In this document: in pieces, positions 28,205 to 36,700 of the stretch
How the letters are laid out: each line of letters begins with the position of its first letter
Position numbering within the stretch: the stretch's first letter is position 1
NCBI GenBank assembly: GCA_017164015.1
Contig: CP071065.1
Location: 809,409 to 873,408 of the forward strand
DNA from: Nostoc sp. UHCC 0702
GTDB lineage: Bacteria > Cyanobacteriota > Cyanobacteriia > Cyanobacteriales > Nostocaceae
Length of the DNA: 64,000 nucleotides
Direction: 5' to 3'
Position numbers and translations under genes: made by a program
Notes under the pieces: generated by a model
What the model saw: the letters and a program-made list of their open reading frames with translations, nothing else
What the model was told of the DNA's origin: nothing
The model's database searches: none

Positions 28205-28543
28205 TTATGCGCGAAAGCTACCAGCTACAAAAAATTTGTATCCAAGATACACTAACAACGCCAATACTGCCAGACTAATTGCCGATGCAACTAGTTTTAG
28301 CACTGCTTGCACTATTGCCAACCCTAAAAGCACCGCCACACCCGAAAATATCACTTTGCTGATTCCAGACAAGTTATTGAACCAAAGCTGCGATCGCATG
28401 AAGTATGCTTTCAAGTTGGTAAAGCTAAACTGAGATGTTTTTTTTGGTTCTTGTGATTGTCCCACCTCTACAGACGAGGAATTAATCTGTGCCTCTAGCT
28501 TTTGGAGGCGACGCTGCAAGTCTTCATCAGGTTGAGAATTCAT
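28205..28543 (-). CDS. Small membrane protein upstream of the RDD/pentapeptide gene
   Basis: The product has 112 residues. The N-terminal part is a short coiled coil (EDLQRRLQKLEAQI). The C-terminal half has two apolar segments (VIFSGVAVLLGLAIVQAVL and AISLAVLALLVYLGYKFFVA). No family is recognised. It is 63 bp from the RDD/pentapeptide gene in the same direction, suggesting a shared membrane role. Confidence 0.7.
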   Translation of the reverse strand: MNSQPDEDLQRRLQKLEAQINSSSVEVGQSQEPKKTSQFSFTNLKAYFMRSQLWFNNLSGISKVIFSGVAVLLGLAIVQAVLKLVASAISLAVLALLVYLGYKFFVAGSFRA

Positions 28544-28592
28544 GAATCTTTTCTACCTCAACTACGACATTTATTTAATAACAGACTAACTA

Positions 28593-28740
28593 ATATCATG
28601 TCCGCTTGATTACTTATAAAAACCAAAGAACCCCACCCCACCAAAGCTACGCTTTGTTTCCCCTCCCCGTTGACTCTGAGGGGTTAGGGGTGGGGTGCAA
28701 TAATTGCGGGAATCATAACTAATTAACCGGACATGATATA
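28593..28740. repeat. MITE-like element, ATATCATGTCCG family (copy 2)
   Basis: 148 bp, ends ATATCATGTCCGCTTGATTA and CTAATTAACCGGACATGATAT, with the CCCCACCCCACCAAAGC interior. Same length and orientation as the copy at 28911. Confidence 0.75.
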
Positions 28741-28910
28741 AATCCCATTTTTAGTGCTTGTCTTGTGATTTTAGCTAATGTGTGTGTGGGCAAGATCTTG
28801 ATTGCTAGATAAAAATCATCTTTTTCTCTTGTTGATTAAGAGACATTGCCATTACCTCAGGAACTGATAAGGGGAGCGGGGGAGATGAGTGAGATAACTC
28901 CTAACTCCTA
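28741..28910. other. Spacer between two MITE copies
   Basis: No gene seen. It contains GGGGAGCGGGGGAGATG and CTCCTAACTCCTAA short repeats. The whole gap 28544-29294 holds repeats only. Confidence 0.4.
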
Positions 28911-29058
28911 ATATCATGTCCGCTTGATTACTTATTAAACTCTAAGAACCCCACCCCACCAAAGCTACGCTTTGTTTCCCCTCCCCGTTCACTCTGAGGG
29001 GTTAGGGGTGGGGTGCAATGACTGTGGGAAACATAACTAATTAACCGGACATGATATA
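28911..29058. repeat. MITE-like element, ATATCATGTCCG family (copy 3)
   Basis: 148 bp and about 95% like copy 2, in the same orientation 318 bp away. It is followed by a CTCCTAA STRR run (29059-29100). Confidence 0.75.
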
Positions 29059-29294
29059 ACTCCTAACTCCTAACTCCTAACTCCTAACTCCTAACTCTTA
29101 ACCAATGCCCTATTCCCTATTCCCAAAAACTTCATCCTCTTCCGGGTAGAGTGTTTGTATTTGGCTATATAGTTATTATTTTTTTTATAAAAATTTATAC
29201 TCTGCACTCAGGAACTTAGACGGATAGCCATCGTCTATTAAATCAAACTATTTACTCAATATCGCTCTAGAAATAGTCGGGAGCATTAATTGAT

Positions 29295-29756
29295 ATGAAG
29301 ACGCGTAAACTATTGACATTTGTTCCCGCAGCTTTGGCGATAAGTTTGGCGCTCTTGCAACCTATTTTAGCCGAAGTACCATCGTTCCAAATTACTCCCA
29401 AATTAAAGTCAGATCCGCTAATTTTGAATGGCAAATCTGGGGGAACTATTAAAAGTGATTGCGGCAATATTGCCACTGCACCCAATCAAGTTATCCAACT
29501 GAGTGAGCCGCTGCCTTATTTGCGATTAACTGTAGATAGTCCCGGACAACCAACGCTGTTGATTGATGGCCCAGGAGGGCGGTTCTGCCTCTTAGCAGAT
29601 CCTTACTCTCAAACCAAGCCCGAAATGTCCGGTTACTGGCAAGCAGGCAAATACTTGCTGTACGTGGGCGAATTATCCCAACGACAATATAACTATACCC
29701 TCTCGATTTCGCAACAAAAACAGCCAGAGGCAGGGAAATTAAGGGCTAGGGATTAG
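29295..29756 (+). CDS. Exported protein of unknown function
   Basis: The product has 153 residues. The signal peptide is MKTRKLLTFVPAALAISLAL ending near ILA-EV. The mature part (IKSDCGNIATAPNQVIQL, LRLTVDSPGQPTLLIDGP, GRFCLLADP, AGKYLLYVGEL) looks like a small beta-sandwich with two Cys. Similar small secreted proteins occur in other cyanobacteria, but I cannot name the family. The C-terminus (KLRARD) runs into a GGGGACT STRR run starting at 29745. Confidence 0.65.
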   Translation: MKTRKLLTFVPAALAISLALLQPILAEVPSFQITPKLKSDPLILNGKSGGTIKSDCGNIATAPNQVIQLSEPLPYLRLTVDSPGQPTLLIDGPGGRFCLLADPYSQTKPEMSGYWQAGKYLLYVGELSQRQYNYTLSISQQKQPEAGKLRARD

Positions 29757-29793
29757 GGAATGGGGACTGGGGACTGGTGACTGGTGACTGGGG
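29755..29793. repeat. STRR run, GGGGACT/GGTGACT
   Basis: About five heptamers immediately after the stop of the exported protein gene. Confidence 0.7.
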
Positions 29794-29834
29794 AATCTTG
29801 AAAAATTCTTTTAATCACAAATGCCCAGCCTTTG

Positions 29835-30269
29835 CTAAATATAGTACATTAATTCTTTTTGTCGGTGGATGTCTCGCCGCTCACAAAGGTCTTGAAGGGT
29901 ATATTTTTGCAGAACAGCATTAGCTGCTTGACGAGCTTCCACCCAAATTTCTTGGATTACCTGAGTTCCTAGGGTTGCGGTATCAGTATTTATAACAGGC
30001 GTAGCGTCTAAACCCTCCATGCAGGTGAAAGCGTCTAGCAGCGTAATCATTCGGGGATCGCGTGCTAAAACATAGCCACCTTTAGCACCACGTATGCTCT
30101 TAATCAGGCCGTTACGCCTTAATGTTGCTAGTAATTGTTCTAAATAGCGATTTGGTATATCTTGTAGCACTGCTATCTGTCGAATTTGCAGCGATTCGCC
30201 ACTGGAATAACGAGTTGCTAATTCTAACAGGGCTAGAAGTGCGTATTCAGATTTATTAGAGAGTTCCAC
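29835..30269 (-). CDS. Rrf2 family transcriptional regulator
   Basis: The product has 144 residues. The N-terminal winged helix is clear (MELSNKSEYALLALLELA, IRQIAVLQDIPNRYLEQLLATLRRNGLIKSIRGAKGGYVLAR). Iron-sulfur Rrf2 proteins such as IscR use three Cys in the C-terminal loop. Here only one Cys lies in that loop (TCMEGLD) and a second much later (DLCERRD), so a classic cluster site is incomplete. It may bind another ligand or none. It is transcribed alone; the targets are unknown. Confidence 0.88.
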   Translation of the reverse strand: MELSNKSEYALLALLELATRYSSGESLQIRQIAVLQDIPNRYLEQLLATLRRNGLIKSIRGAKGGYVLARDPRMITLLDAFTCMEGLDATPVINTDTATLGTQVIQEIWVEARQAANAVLQKYTLQDLCERRDIHRQKELMYYI

Positions 30270-30607
30270 AAGCGTAATTCACTCTAAAGCTTTAAAGTCG
30301 CTGATGAAGCTTCCCTCAGCTAATACTAAGCGAAACTCAACACGCAATTTTGATATAGCAGTTCTCAACTTGATGTAATACACTCTTGTTTGGGAAGTTA
30401 GAAGTAAATTCCCGCTCTTTTGGGTTACGTGTATTATTTGATTTGTTTAAGAAAAGCTATATAAATTGACTTATTCTAGTTTAAAGATGATCAAAGATAG
30501 AAGCAATTATTTTTATTTTTTAATTTCATAAATAAAAGTGATTAATGAATCATGGCTGTCTTGGGGAAGCGATCGCAAACATGAAGCACTGGTTGAAGTT
30601 CAAAGTT

Positions 30608-30798
30608 ATATCAAGTTCGGCTAATTACTTACGATCTAGTCGGTTTGCTTGGTAATAGGTAATAGGTAATGGGTAATAGGTAATGGGTAATAGGTAATGG
30701 GTAATAGGTAATACACAAAACCAATTACCAATTACCAATTCCCAATTCCCAATTACCGACCTCCACAGATATCATAAGTGTTTAAACGGACATGATAT
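30608..30798. repeat. MITE-like element, ATATCAwGTyCGG family (GGTAAT variant, long)
   Basis: Same ends as 24851-25007, with more GGTAATAGGTAATGG units in the centre. The rest of the gap 30270-31148 holds no intact gene. Confidence 0.65.
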
Positions 30799-30859
30799 TA
30801 TAGAGTGCAGCAAGAAGATTGCAACGTAGGATGTGTAACTGTGGCCATGCAGCTATCCC

Positions 30860-30967
30860 AGCCTGATTTCCAAACTGATAGAACCAGGAAGCGAGGAACG
30901 TTATCTACACAACCTGGGTACAAATGCGATCGCCCTATTGAATGACCTCAAGAAAAACGCACCATAA
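30860..30967 (+). pseudogene. Possible C-terminal gene remnant
   Basis: One frame reads SLISKLIEPGSEERYLHNLG followed by TNAIALLNDLKKNAP and a stop. It has protein-like composition and a HIP1-like GCGATCGC inside. There is no start codon upstream before a stop. It could be the tail of a decayed gene; the family is not recognised. Confidence 0.25.
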
Positions 30968-31148
30968 ATTTATACAGCTGTCGCCAGTAGTGTTAGGACA
31001 TCAACAGATGATAAAACCTAGACACAAAAAGACTTTTCACCCAGTCCGCAGCGATGCACTGAAGCTCACCCGAAGTGTCCCCAGTCCCCAGCTATACTTG
31101 TATTGCCAAAACAAAGTGTAACCAGCAACTAGAGCAATAACCAACTAT

Positions 31149-31382
31149 TTAATCATCACTCAAAGTTTCAATCAACAAATCTACCTGTTGCTGTCGCTGC
31201 TGCAAAAAACCTTCACATTGACGCAAATACTCCACAGCAGTTGCAAATTGGTCAAACACCTGTTCCAATTCCAACTCACCTTCTTCAATTCTAGCGATAA
31301 TTGCCTCTATTTCCACAACTTTAGCTTCATAATTCCAACCTGACATTGAATCAGAACTAGAAGCACTCTTACGTTTAACCAT
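31149..31382 (-). CDS. xseB: Exodeoxyribonuclease VII small subunit
   Basis: The product has 77 residues from the ATG at 31382 ([11 protein letters not shown]). The XseB core is clear: [55 protein letters not shown]. Several XseB chains bind one XseA to form the exonuclease that degrades single-stranded DNA from both ends. The start overlaps the end of xseA by 8 bp, so the two are translationally coupled. Length is normal. Confidence 0.93.
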   Translation of the reverse strand: MVKRKSASSSDSMSGWNYEAKVVEIEAIIARIEEGELELEQVFDQFATAVEYLRQCEGFLQQRQQQVDLLIETLSDD

Positions 31383-32622
31383 CAATCTCTTTGTGCCTTT
31401 GTGCCTTTGTGGTTATCTCTGCCACCTTCACTTTAACCTCCCCCTGTCCCAACTGAATCAACAAATCTTGCCCCACAGCTAACTCATCAGCAGAACGAGC
31501 GATCGCACCATTTTCTAATCTTACCACCGCGTAACCACGTTGTAACACAGCTTTCGGGTCAAGACTTGCCAATTTTTGGCGCAACAATTCTAAATGCTGC
31601 CTTGCTTGCTGCGATCGCCCCACTGTTATTTGTATCAGTTTTTGACGCTGCCAAACTAACTTCTGCGCTTCTTGCTGCACTTTTTGATCCAACCGCAAAC
31701 GTCGCAAACGGTTCTGCAACATTTGCAATTGATTTTCAGACCTTTGCCAAGAATCATGCACCGCCTCATGTAAAGCCACAACTCGCTGGCGATGCTGAGT
31801 ATACAACTCTGAAAGTGCAGGCACAACTTTTTCCGCTGCCGCCGTCGGTGTATGTACGCAAGCATCCGCAGCTAAATCTACCAAAGATTCATCTCTTTGA
31901 TGACCAATACCAGTAATTACTGGTATGCTAGAAGTAGCAACTGCACGCACCACTCGCTCATCATTAAAGCAAGCCAATTCTTCAACCGAGCCACCACCGC
32001 GCGATAAAATTAGCACCTCGGCGCGACCATCTTGTTCTACTCGTTCAATTGCTTTAACTATAGATTCTGGTGCTTGTTCACCCTGGACGGTGGCAGGAGA
32101 AAATAAAACATGTAAACCTGGATATCTATGCTTGAGGGTTTTTTGAATATCACCCCAAGCCGCCGCTGTTGGTGAAGTGACGACTGCGATGGTTTGGGGG
32201 TGAGGTGGAAGCGGACGTTTGCGTTCTGCGTCAAACAACCCCTCAGCCTGCAAGCGGTTTCGCAACTGTTGATAGCGCAACGCCTGTAACCCCACACCAG
32301 CAGGCAAAGTCTGCCACACTGTAAGTTGATACTCTCCCCTTTGCGGATAAACTCGAATACTACCCAAAATAATTAACTGTTCACCTGGAATCGGTATCTG
32401 GGCCAGTTTTGGCAATTGGCTATTCCATGCTACACACTTAATTCCAGCCGTGCGATCGCTATCTTGCAGCGTGAAAAACAGCCCACTACGATGGTGATTA
32501 GTGCTGGAAACTTCACCAGTTACCCAAACTTGTCGGAGTATTTTGTCTTCTTCCAACAAACTTTGGATGTAGTCAGTTAAACCAGCCACAGACAGGGGAG
32601 TATCGGGAAAGTATGAATTCAT
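31375..32622 (-). CDS. xseA: Exodeoxyribonuclease VII large subunit
   Basis: The product has 415 residues from the ATG at 32622 ([19 protein letters not shown]). The frame is open 49 codons further to 32769, but that extension does not look like XseA. Seen: the OB-fold ([23 protein letters not shown]), the catalytic region [16 protein letters not shown] and [27 protein letters not shown], then a long coiled coil, and the end GYAVV-LENG. It is the nuclease subunit for single-stranded DNA degradation in repair. It forms an operon with xseB. Confidence 0.93.
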   Translation of the reverse strand: MNSYFPDTPLSVAGLTDYIQSLLEEDKILRQVWVTGEVSSTNHHRSGLFFTLQDSDRTAGIKCVAWNSQLPKLAQIPIPGEQLIILGSIRVYPQRGEYQLTVWQTLPAGVGLQALRYQQLRNRLQAEGLFDAERKRPLPPHPQTIAVVTSPTAAAWGDIQKTLKHRYPGLHVLFSPATVQGEQAPESIVKAIERVEQDGRAEVLILSRGGGSVEELACFNDERVVRAVATSSIPVITGIGHQRDESLVDLAADACVHTPTAAAEKVVPALSELYTQHRQRVVALHEAVHDSWQRSENQLQMLQNRLRRLRLDQKVQQEAQKLVWQRQKLIQITVGRSQQARQHLELLRQKLASLDPKAVLQRGYAVVRLENGAIARSADELAVGQDLLIQLGQGEVKVKVAEITTKAQRHKEIDG

Positions 32623-32824
32623 TATTTGGTTTCCAATTGTAACTATATGACTGAAGGCATATTTTCCTTCATCAACAATATAGTGTTTTCTCAGCAACTG
32701 AGGTACAGCAAAATCTTTTTTACCAAGGTTAGTAGTTTTAAAAACGTACTTTACTAGGTCGGCAACCACTATAATTTATCTAGTAATTAGCTGCACAAAT
32801 TGCTGTTGTGTGAATTTATGGATG

Positions 32825-32924
32825 ATTAGTGTAGTTTGGGATAAAACAGCGTTGTAGCGAATAACAAGCGGCGATCGCTGCTGATTACCGTGTCATTGGT
32901 GAAGAGAAACAAGTAGAGAAGTAA
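32825..32924 (+). pseudogene. Possible RelE/ParE-type toxin remnant
   Basis: Two short frames in the gap upstream of the 32972 gene read ISVVWDKTAL (then a stop) and AIAADYRVIGEEKQVEK. Both resemble pieces of RelE-type toxins, an early strand and the xDYRVIGE strand, in the right order but in different frames. The gap 32623-32971 holds nothing else. Confidence 0.3.
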
Positions 32925-32971
32925 ACAAAAGCTTGTTTAACTGTGGTTTTACTCAAACATGATTGAAAATT

Positions 32972-33586
32972 ATGAATCGCCCTCGAATTATTCAACCAGG
33001 ACAAAGCTATACATTTAGCAAGTATTTTGAACTACCCTTTTCTCCAGAAGATATTCTGATAGAACTAGGACGTACTTATGAACGTGAAAACTTGCAATTA
33101 CCAAAAGTAGAATTTGTACCTGAGACAATTGAACAATTACAACAAGTGATTGAACGCAATCTCCGACGAGTCAAGCTACTAAGTGAAGATGCGCGTAAAC
33201 AAGCAATTATTGCACCCATACTCTTGGAAGTATGTGAAATTGCCCAAACTCAATTGAATATTGAGTATCCCATTAACGTCAGCGAACAATTAAAAGGTAG
33301 CTTAGATTACTATATTGATAAAGGTAAAACCTTGTTAGTAATTGAAGCTAAACAAGCAGACTTGAGCAGAGGATTTATACAATTAGCTGTGGAACTAATT
33401 GCACTTGACCAGTGGATCAACTCAGATAATCCTATTCTTTATGGAGCAGTAACTACTGGTGAAGATTGGCGATTTGCTACATATAAACGTCAAGAAAAAC
33501 AGATCACTGAAGATTTCAAATTATATCGAGTTCCTGAAGAATTAACAGAATTAATGAAAATTCTGGTTGGCATATTGAGTAATTGA
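32972..33586 (+). CDS. Hypothetical protein with nuclease-fold-like segment
   Basis: The product has 204 residues from the ATG at 32972. The central part LKGSLDYYIDKGKTLLVIEAKQADLSRGFIQLAVEL has the D-x(n)-E-x-K spacing of PD-(D/E)XK proteins. It resembles N-terminal regions of type I restriction subunits and related cyanobacterial orphan proteins. ELIALDQW and the GAVTTGEDWRFATYKR strand also fit that fold. No methylase or specificity subunit is nearby, so it is an orphan. Its activity is not known. Confidence 0.6.
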   Translation: MNRPRIIQPGQSYTFSKYFELPFSPEDILIELGRTYERENLQLPKVEFVPETIEQLQQVIERNLRRVKLLSEDARKQAIIAPILLEVCEIAQTQLNIEYPINVSEQLKGSLDYYIDKGKTLLVIEAKQADLSRGFIQLAVELIALDQWINSDNPILYGAVTTGEDWRFATYKRQEKQITEDFKLYRVPEELTELMKILVGILSN

Positions 33587-33609
33587 AGGTGTGATCCAAA
33601 AATTATTTT

Positions 33610-33737
33610 ATATCATGTCCGGTTAAAGACTTATCATTAACGCAGCAGGGGAGCAGGGGAGCAGGGGAGCAGGGGAGAGGGTTTTCAACTTTCTGCACAG
33701 ACGCACCGAATAATAACTGATCAGGCGGACATGATAT
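33610..33737. repeat. MITE-like element, ATATCATGTCCG family (GCAGGGGA variant)
   Basis: The ends are ATATCATGTCCGGTTAAAGA and CAGGCGGACATGATAT. The centre is GCAGGGGA octamers. Its right end lies 2 bp from the stop codon of the kinase gene at 33740. Confidence 0.7.
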
Positions 33738-33739
33738 TA

Positions 33740-36700
33740 CTAGCAATTACGTCCGATGAGATTAGCGATCGCTTGAGCTAACTCAACTGGATCGGCAGGC
33801 TTGGGCACATGCTTTTGAAAACCTGCCTCCAGTGCGCGGTTGTAGTCAATTTCTGCTGCATAAGCGCTCAAGGCGATGGCGGGAATTTGTCCTCCTTGTT
33901 CTGATGTCCATGTTCTCACCTCCCGCAGCAACATATAACCATCCATCTCTGGCATCCCAATATCACTTAACAAAACATCTGGCTTTGACTGGGCAAAAAC
34001 TGCTAATGCAACACTAGCCGATGCAACTGCTGTTACAGTCGCCCCATACTGTTCAAGTGCAAAACTAAAAAATTCCCGGATATCAGACTGATCATCTACT
34101 AAAAGAATTTGCACTCCAGCAAGTATTGATTCTGAAATCATTACCACTTCAGCAGACTCAACACTTTGCACTCGAGACTCAGCACTTTTTAGCAAGGGTA
34201 ACTTGACTGTAAAAGTTGCCCCTTGTCCTTCTCCAAGACTTTCTGCCTGAACCATACCACCGTGAAGTTCTACCAAATGACGCACAATTGCCAGTCCTAG
34301 CCCCAGTCCGCCAAAGACCCTGGTTGTTTTGGCATCTGCTTGACGGAAGTAATCAAAGACGTGAGGCAAAAATTCCGGGCTGATTCCTTTGCCTGTATCA
34401 ATTACCTGGATTTGGGCGTATTTGTCAGTTGTTAGTTGTTGGTTGTCAGTTGTCAGTTGTTCTTGACCACTGACCACTGACCACTGACCACTGACCACTG
34501 ACAATTTTACTTGTATCTGTCCTCCTGGAGGCGTGAATTTGACGGCATTGGATAGCAAATTCCAGATGACTTGTTGTAAGCGATCGCTATCGCCCATCAC
34601 TTGTCCGATATCATTGGCAAGTACTGTATTAATTTGAATTGATTTGGCTTCTGCTGCTAAACGCACCGTTTCTAGGGCGGCGGCGATGGTAGTTACTAAA
34701 TTCACCGCACCAATATTTAGGCTCACCTTACCTCGTAAAATCCGCGAAACGTCTAGCAAATCGTCAATTAATTGAGTTTGTAATTTAGCATTGCGCTCAA
34801 TGGTTTCCAAAGCCATGACTCTAGCAGGTTCATCAAACTTGCGGGTTCGCAGTAACTTAGCCCACCCCAAGATAGGATTGAGGGGAGTTCTTAACTCGTG
34901 GGAAAGGATGGCGAGGAATTCATCCTTAATGCGGTTGGCTGTCTCAGCTTGCGCCCGTGCGGTTTGTTCTGCTTCGTAAAGTTGAGCGCGGGCGATGGCT
35001 TGGGCACACTGCTGCCCCAAAGTCAACATAAATCTCTGGTCTTCTTCGTTAAAGGTTTGCACAGTGGCAAAGTTAAATCCTAATGCCCCAATGGCCTTTC
35101 CGTCTTGGATTAAAGGAATACCAGCGTGAGCAAAATGCCTGTCTTCAGGGGTAATATCTGCTAAATGGGGATATTTCTCAATCCAAGCTTGGCGATTCTC
35201 TATAAAAACAGGTTTGCTAGTTAATACTGTTTCTGCTGACGGCCCAGAAGCAGTTAAAGGATAATTTGCCCAAGCATCTATCAGCGCTTGTGAATAGCCA
35301 ACTGCTTGCACCAGCTTTAAGGAAGTACCTTTATCATCTAGTAAAACAACAGAACCGGCTTTCGCACCCAAAGCAGCAATCCCTTGCTTGACAACCACCT
35401 CAGCTACTTGTTGGGGAGTTAGGGCTTCACTGAGGGCGGCGGTGATTTTTTGTAAAAGCACTGTGCGATTAACAGCTCGTTCAGCCGCTTGTTTTGCTTG
35501 CTGAGTTTCATAATAAAGTCGGGCATTGTCAATGGCTACAGCAGCCCGACGCGCCACATCCTCTGCTAAAGCTAAGTCTGCCTGTTGGTAATGACGGCCT
35601 GACTCGGCTGTGATAAAAGAAATTGCTCCGAATATTTGCCCACGGGAACGCAGAGGAATCACCATTAAAGAAAGAATACCCAAGCCTTGCAACTGCTGCA
35701 AATATTTGGCTTCTTCACTGATATTTGCCAGAATCGAGTCAGAAATTTCTGGATAAAAAATGGATTTTCCTTGGCGCAACTTCTGCAAAAAAGGATGGAG
35801 TTGTCCATCTGGGGACAAATCGCGCCATCGTAATTGGCGTGACATATTTCTTTGTGCAGGGTCAGCAGTTGCGATCGCAATCTGTTGAATTGAGCTATCT
35901 TCCCTAAAGATATCCACAATACACCAGTCTGCTAAGGTGGGAACTGCCAAGTTAGCCACACTAGTGAGGGTAATTTTATAGTCTAAAGAGGCAGCTAAGA
36001 CGGCGCTAGTTTCAACTAAAAATTGTTGTGCGGCTTCGGCTCGTTTGCGATCGCTGATATCCTCAATAATGCCTACTGCATACTTTGGTTGTCCGTTAGC
36101 ATCCCAAACTGCTGATGCAGTCAAGTTTACCCAAATAATTCTGCCATCTTTGCGGATGTAGCGCTTCTCCAATGAATAACCATTTATTTCTCCTGCCAAC
36201 ACTCGCCGCGCTTGGGCCCAATCACTTGCCAAGTCATCTGGATGGGTAATTTCTTGGAAGTTCATCTGCATCAATTCTGCATAACTGTACCCAGTAATTT
36301 CACATAAAGCAGCATTAATCTCGATGAATTGTCCATCTAATGCTACTTGGGCAATACCCACGGCTGCTTGGTCAAACATTGCCCGAAATCTTGCTTCGTT
36401 TTCGCGTAGAGCAATTTCTGCTACCTTTGTCGCTGTCACGTCTGCCAAAATAATCCCAACTCCTACGGTTTCATCTAATGCGTTGTAGACTGGGTAATAA
36501 TTGCCCAACCAGTGACCGTAGCGTCCTGGTTGTCCTCGTGTTTCACCGTGGATTTCCACATTCAACAAAGGTTCTCCTGTGTCTAACACATGTTGTAACT
36601 GTGGTTCTAACTCTGCGGCCATCTCTGGTAGAACTTCTTTGAATTTGCGTCCTAGATGTTCTTCTATGGGCAAACCGTTAATATCAGCCAATACTTGATT

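Noticed and set aside
32623..32769. 49-codon N-terminal extension of xseA
   Set aside because: It does not resemble XseA; the ATG at 32622 gives the normal start and length.
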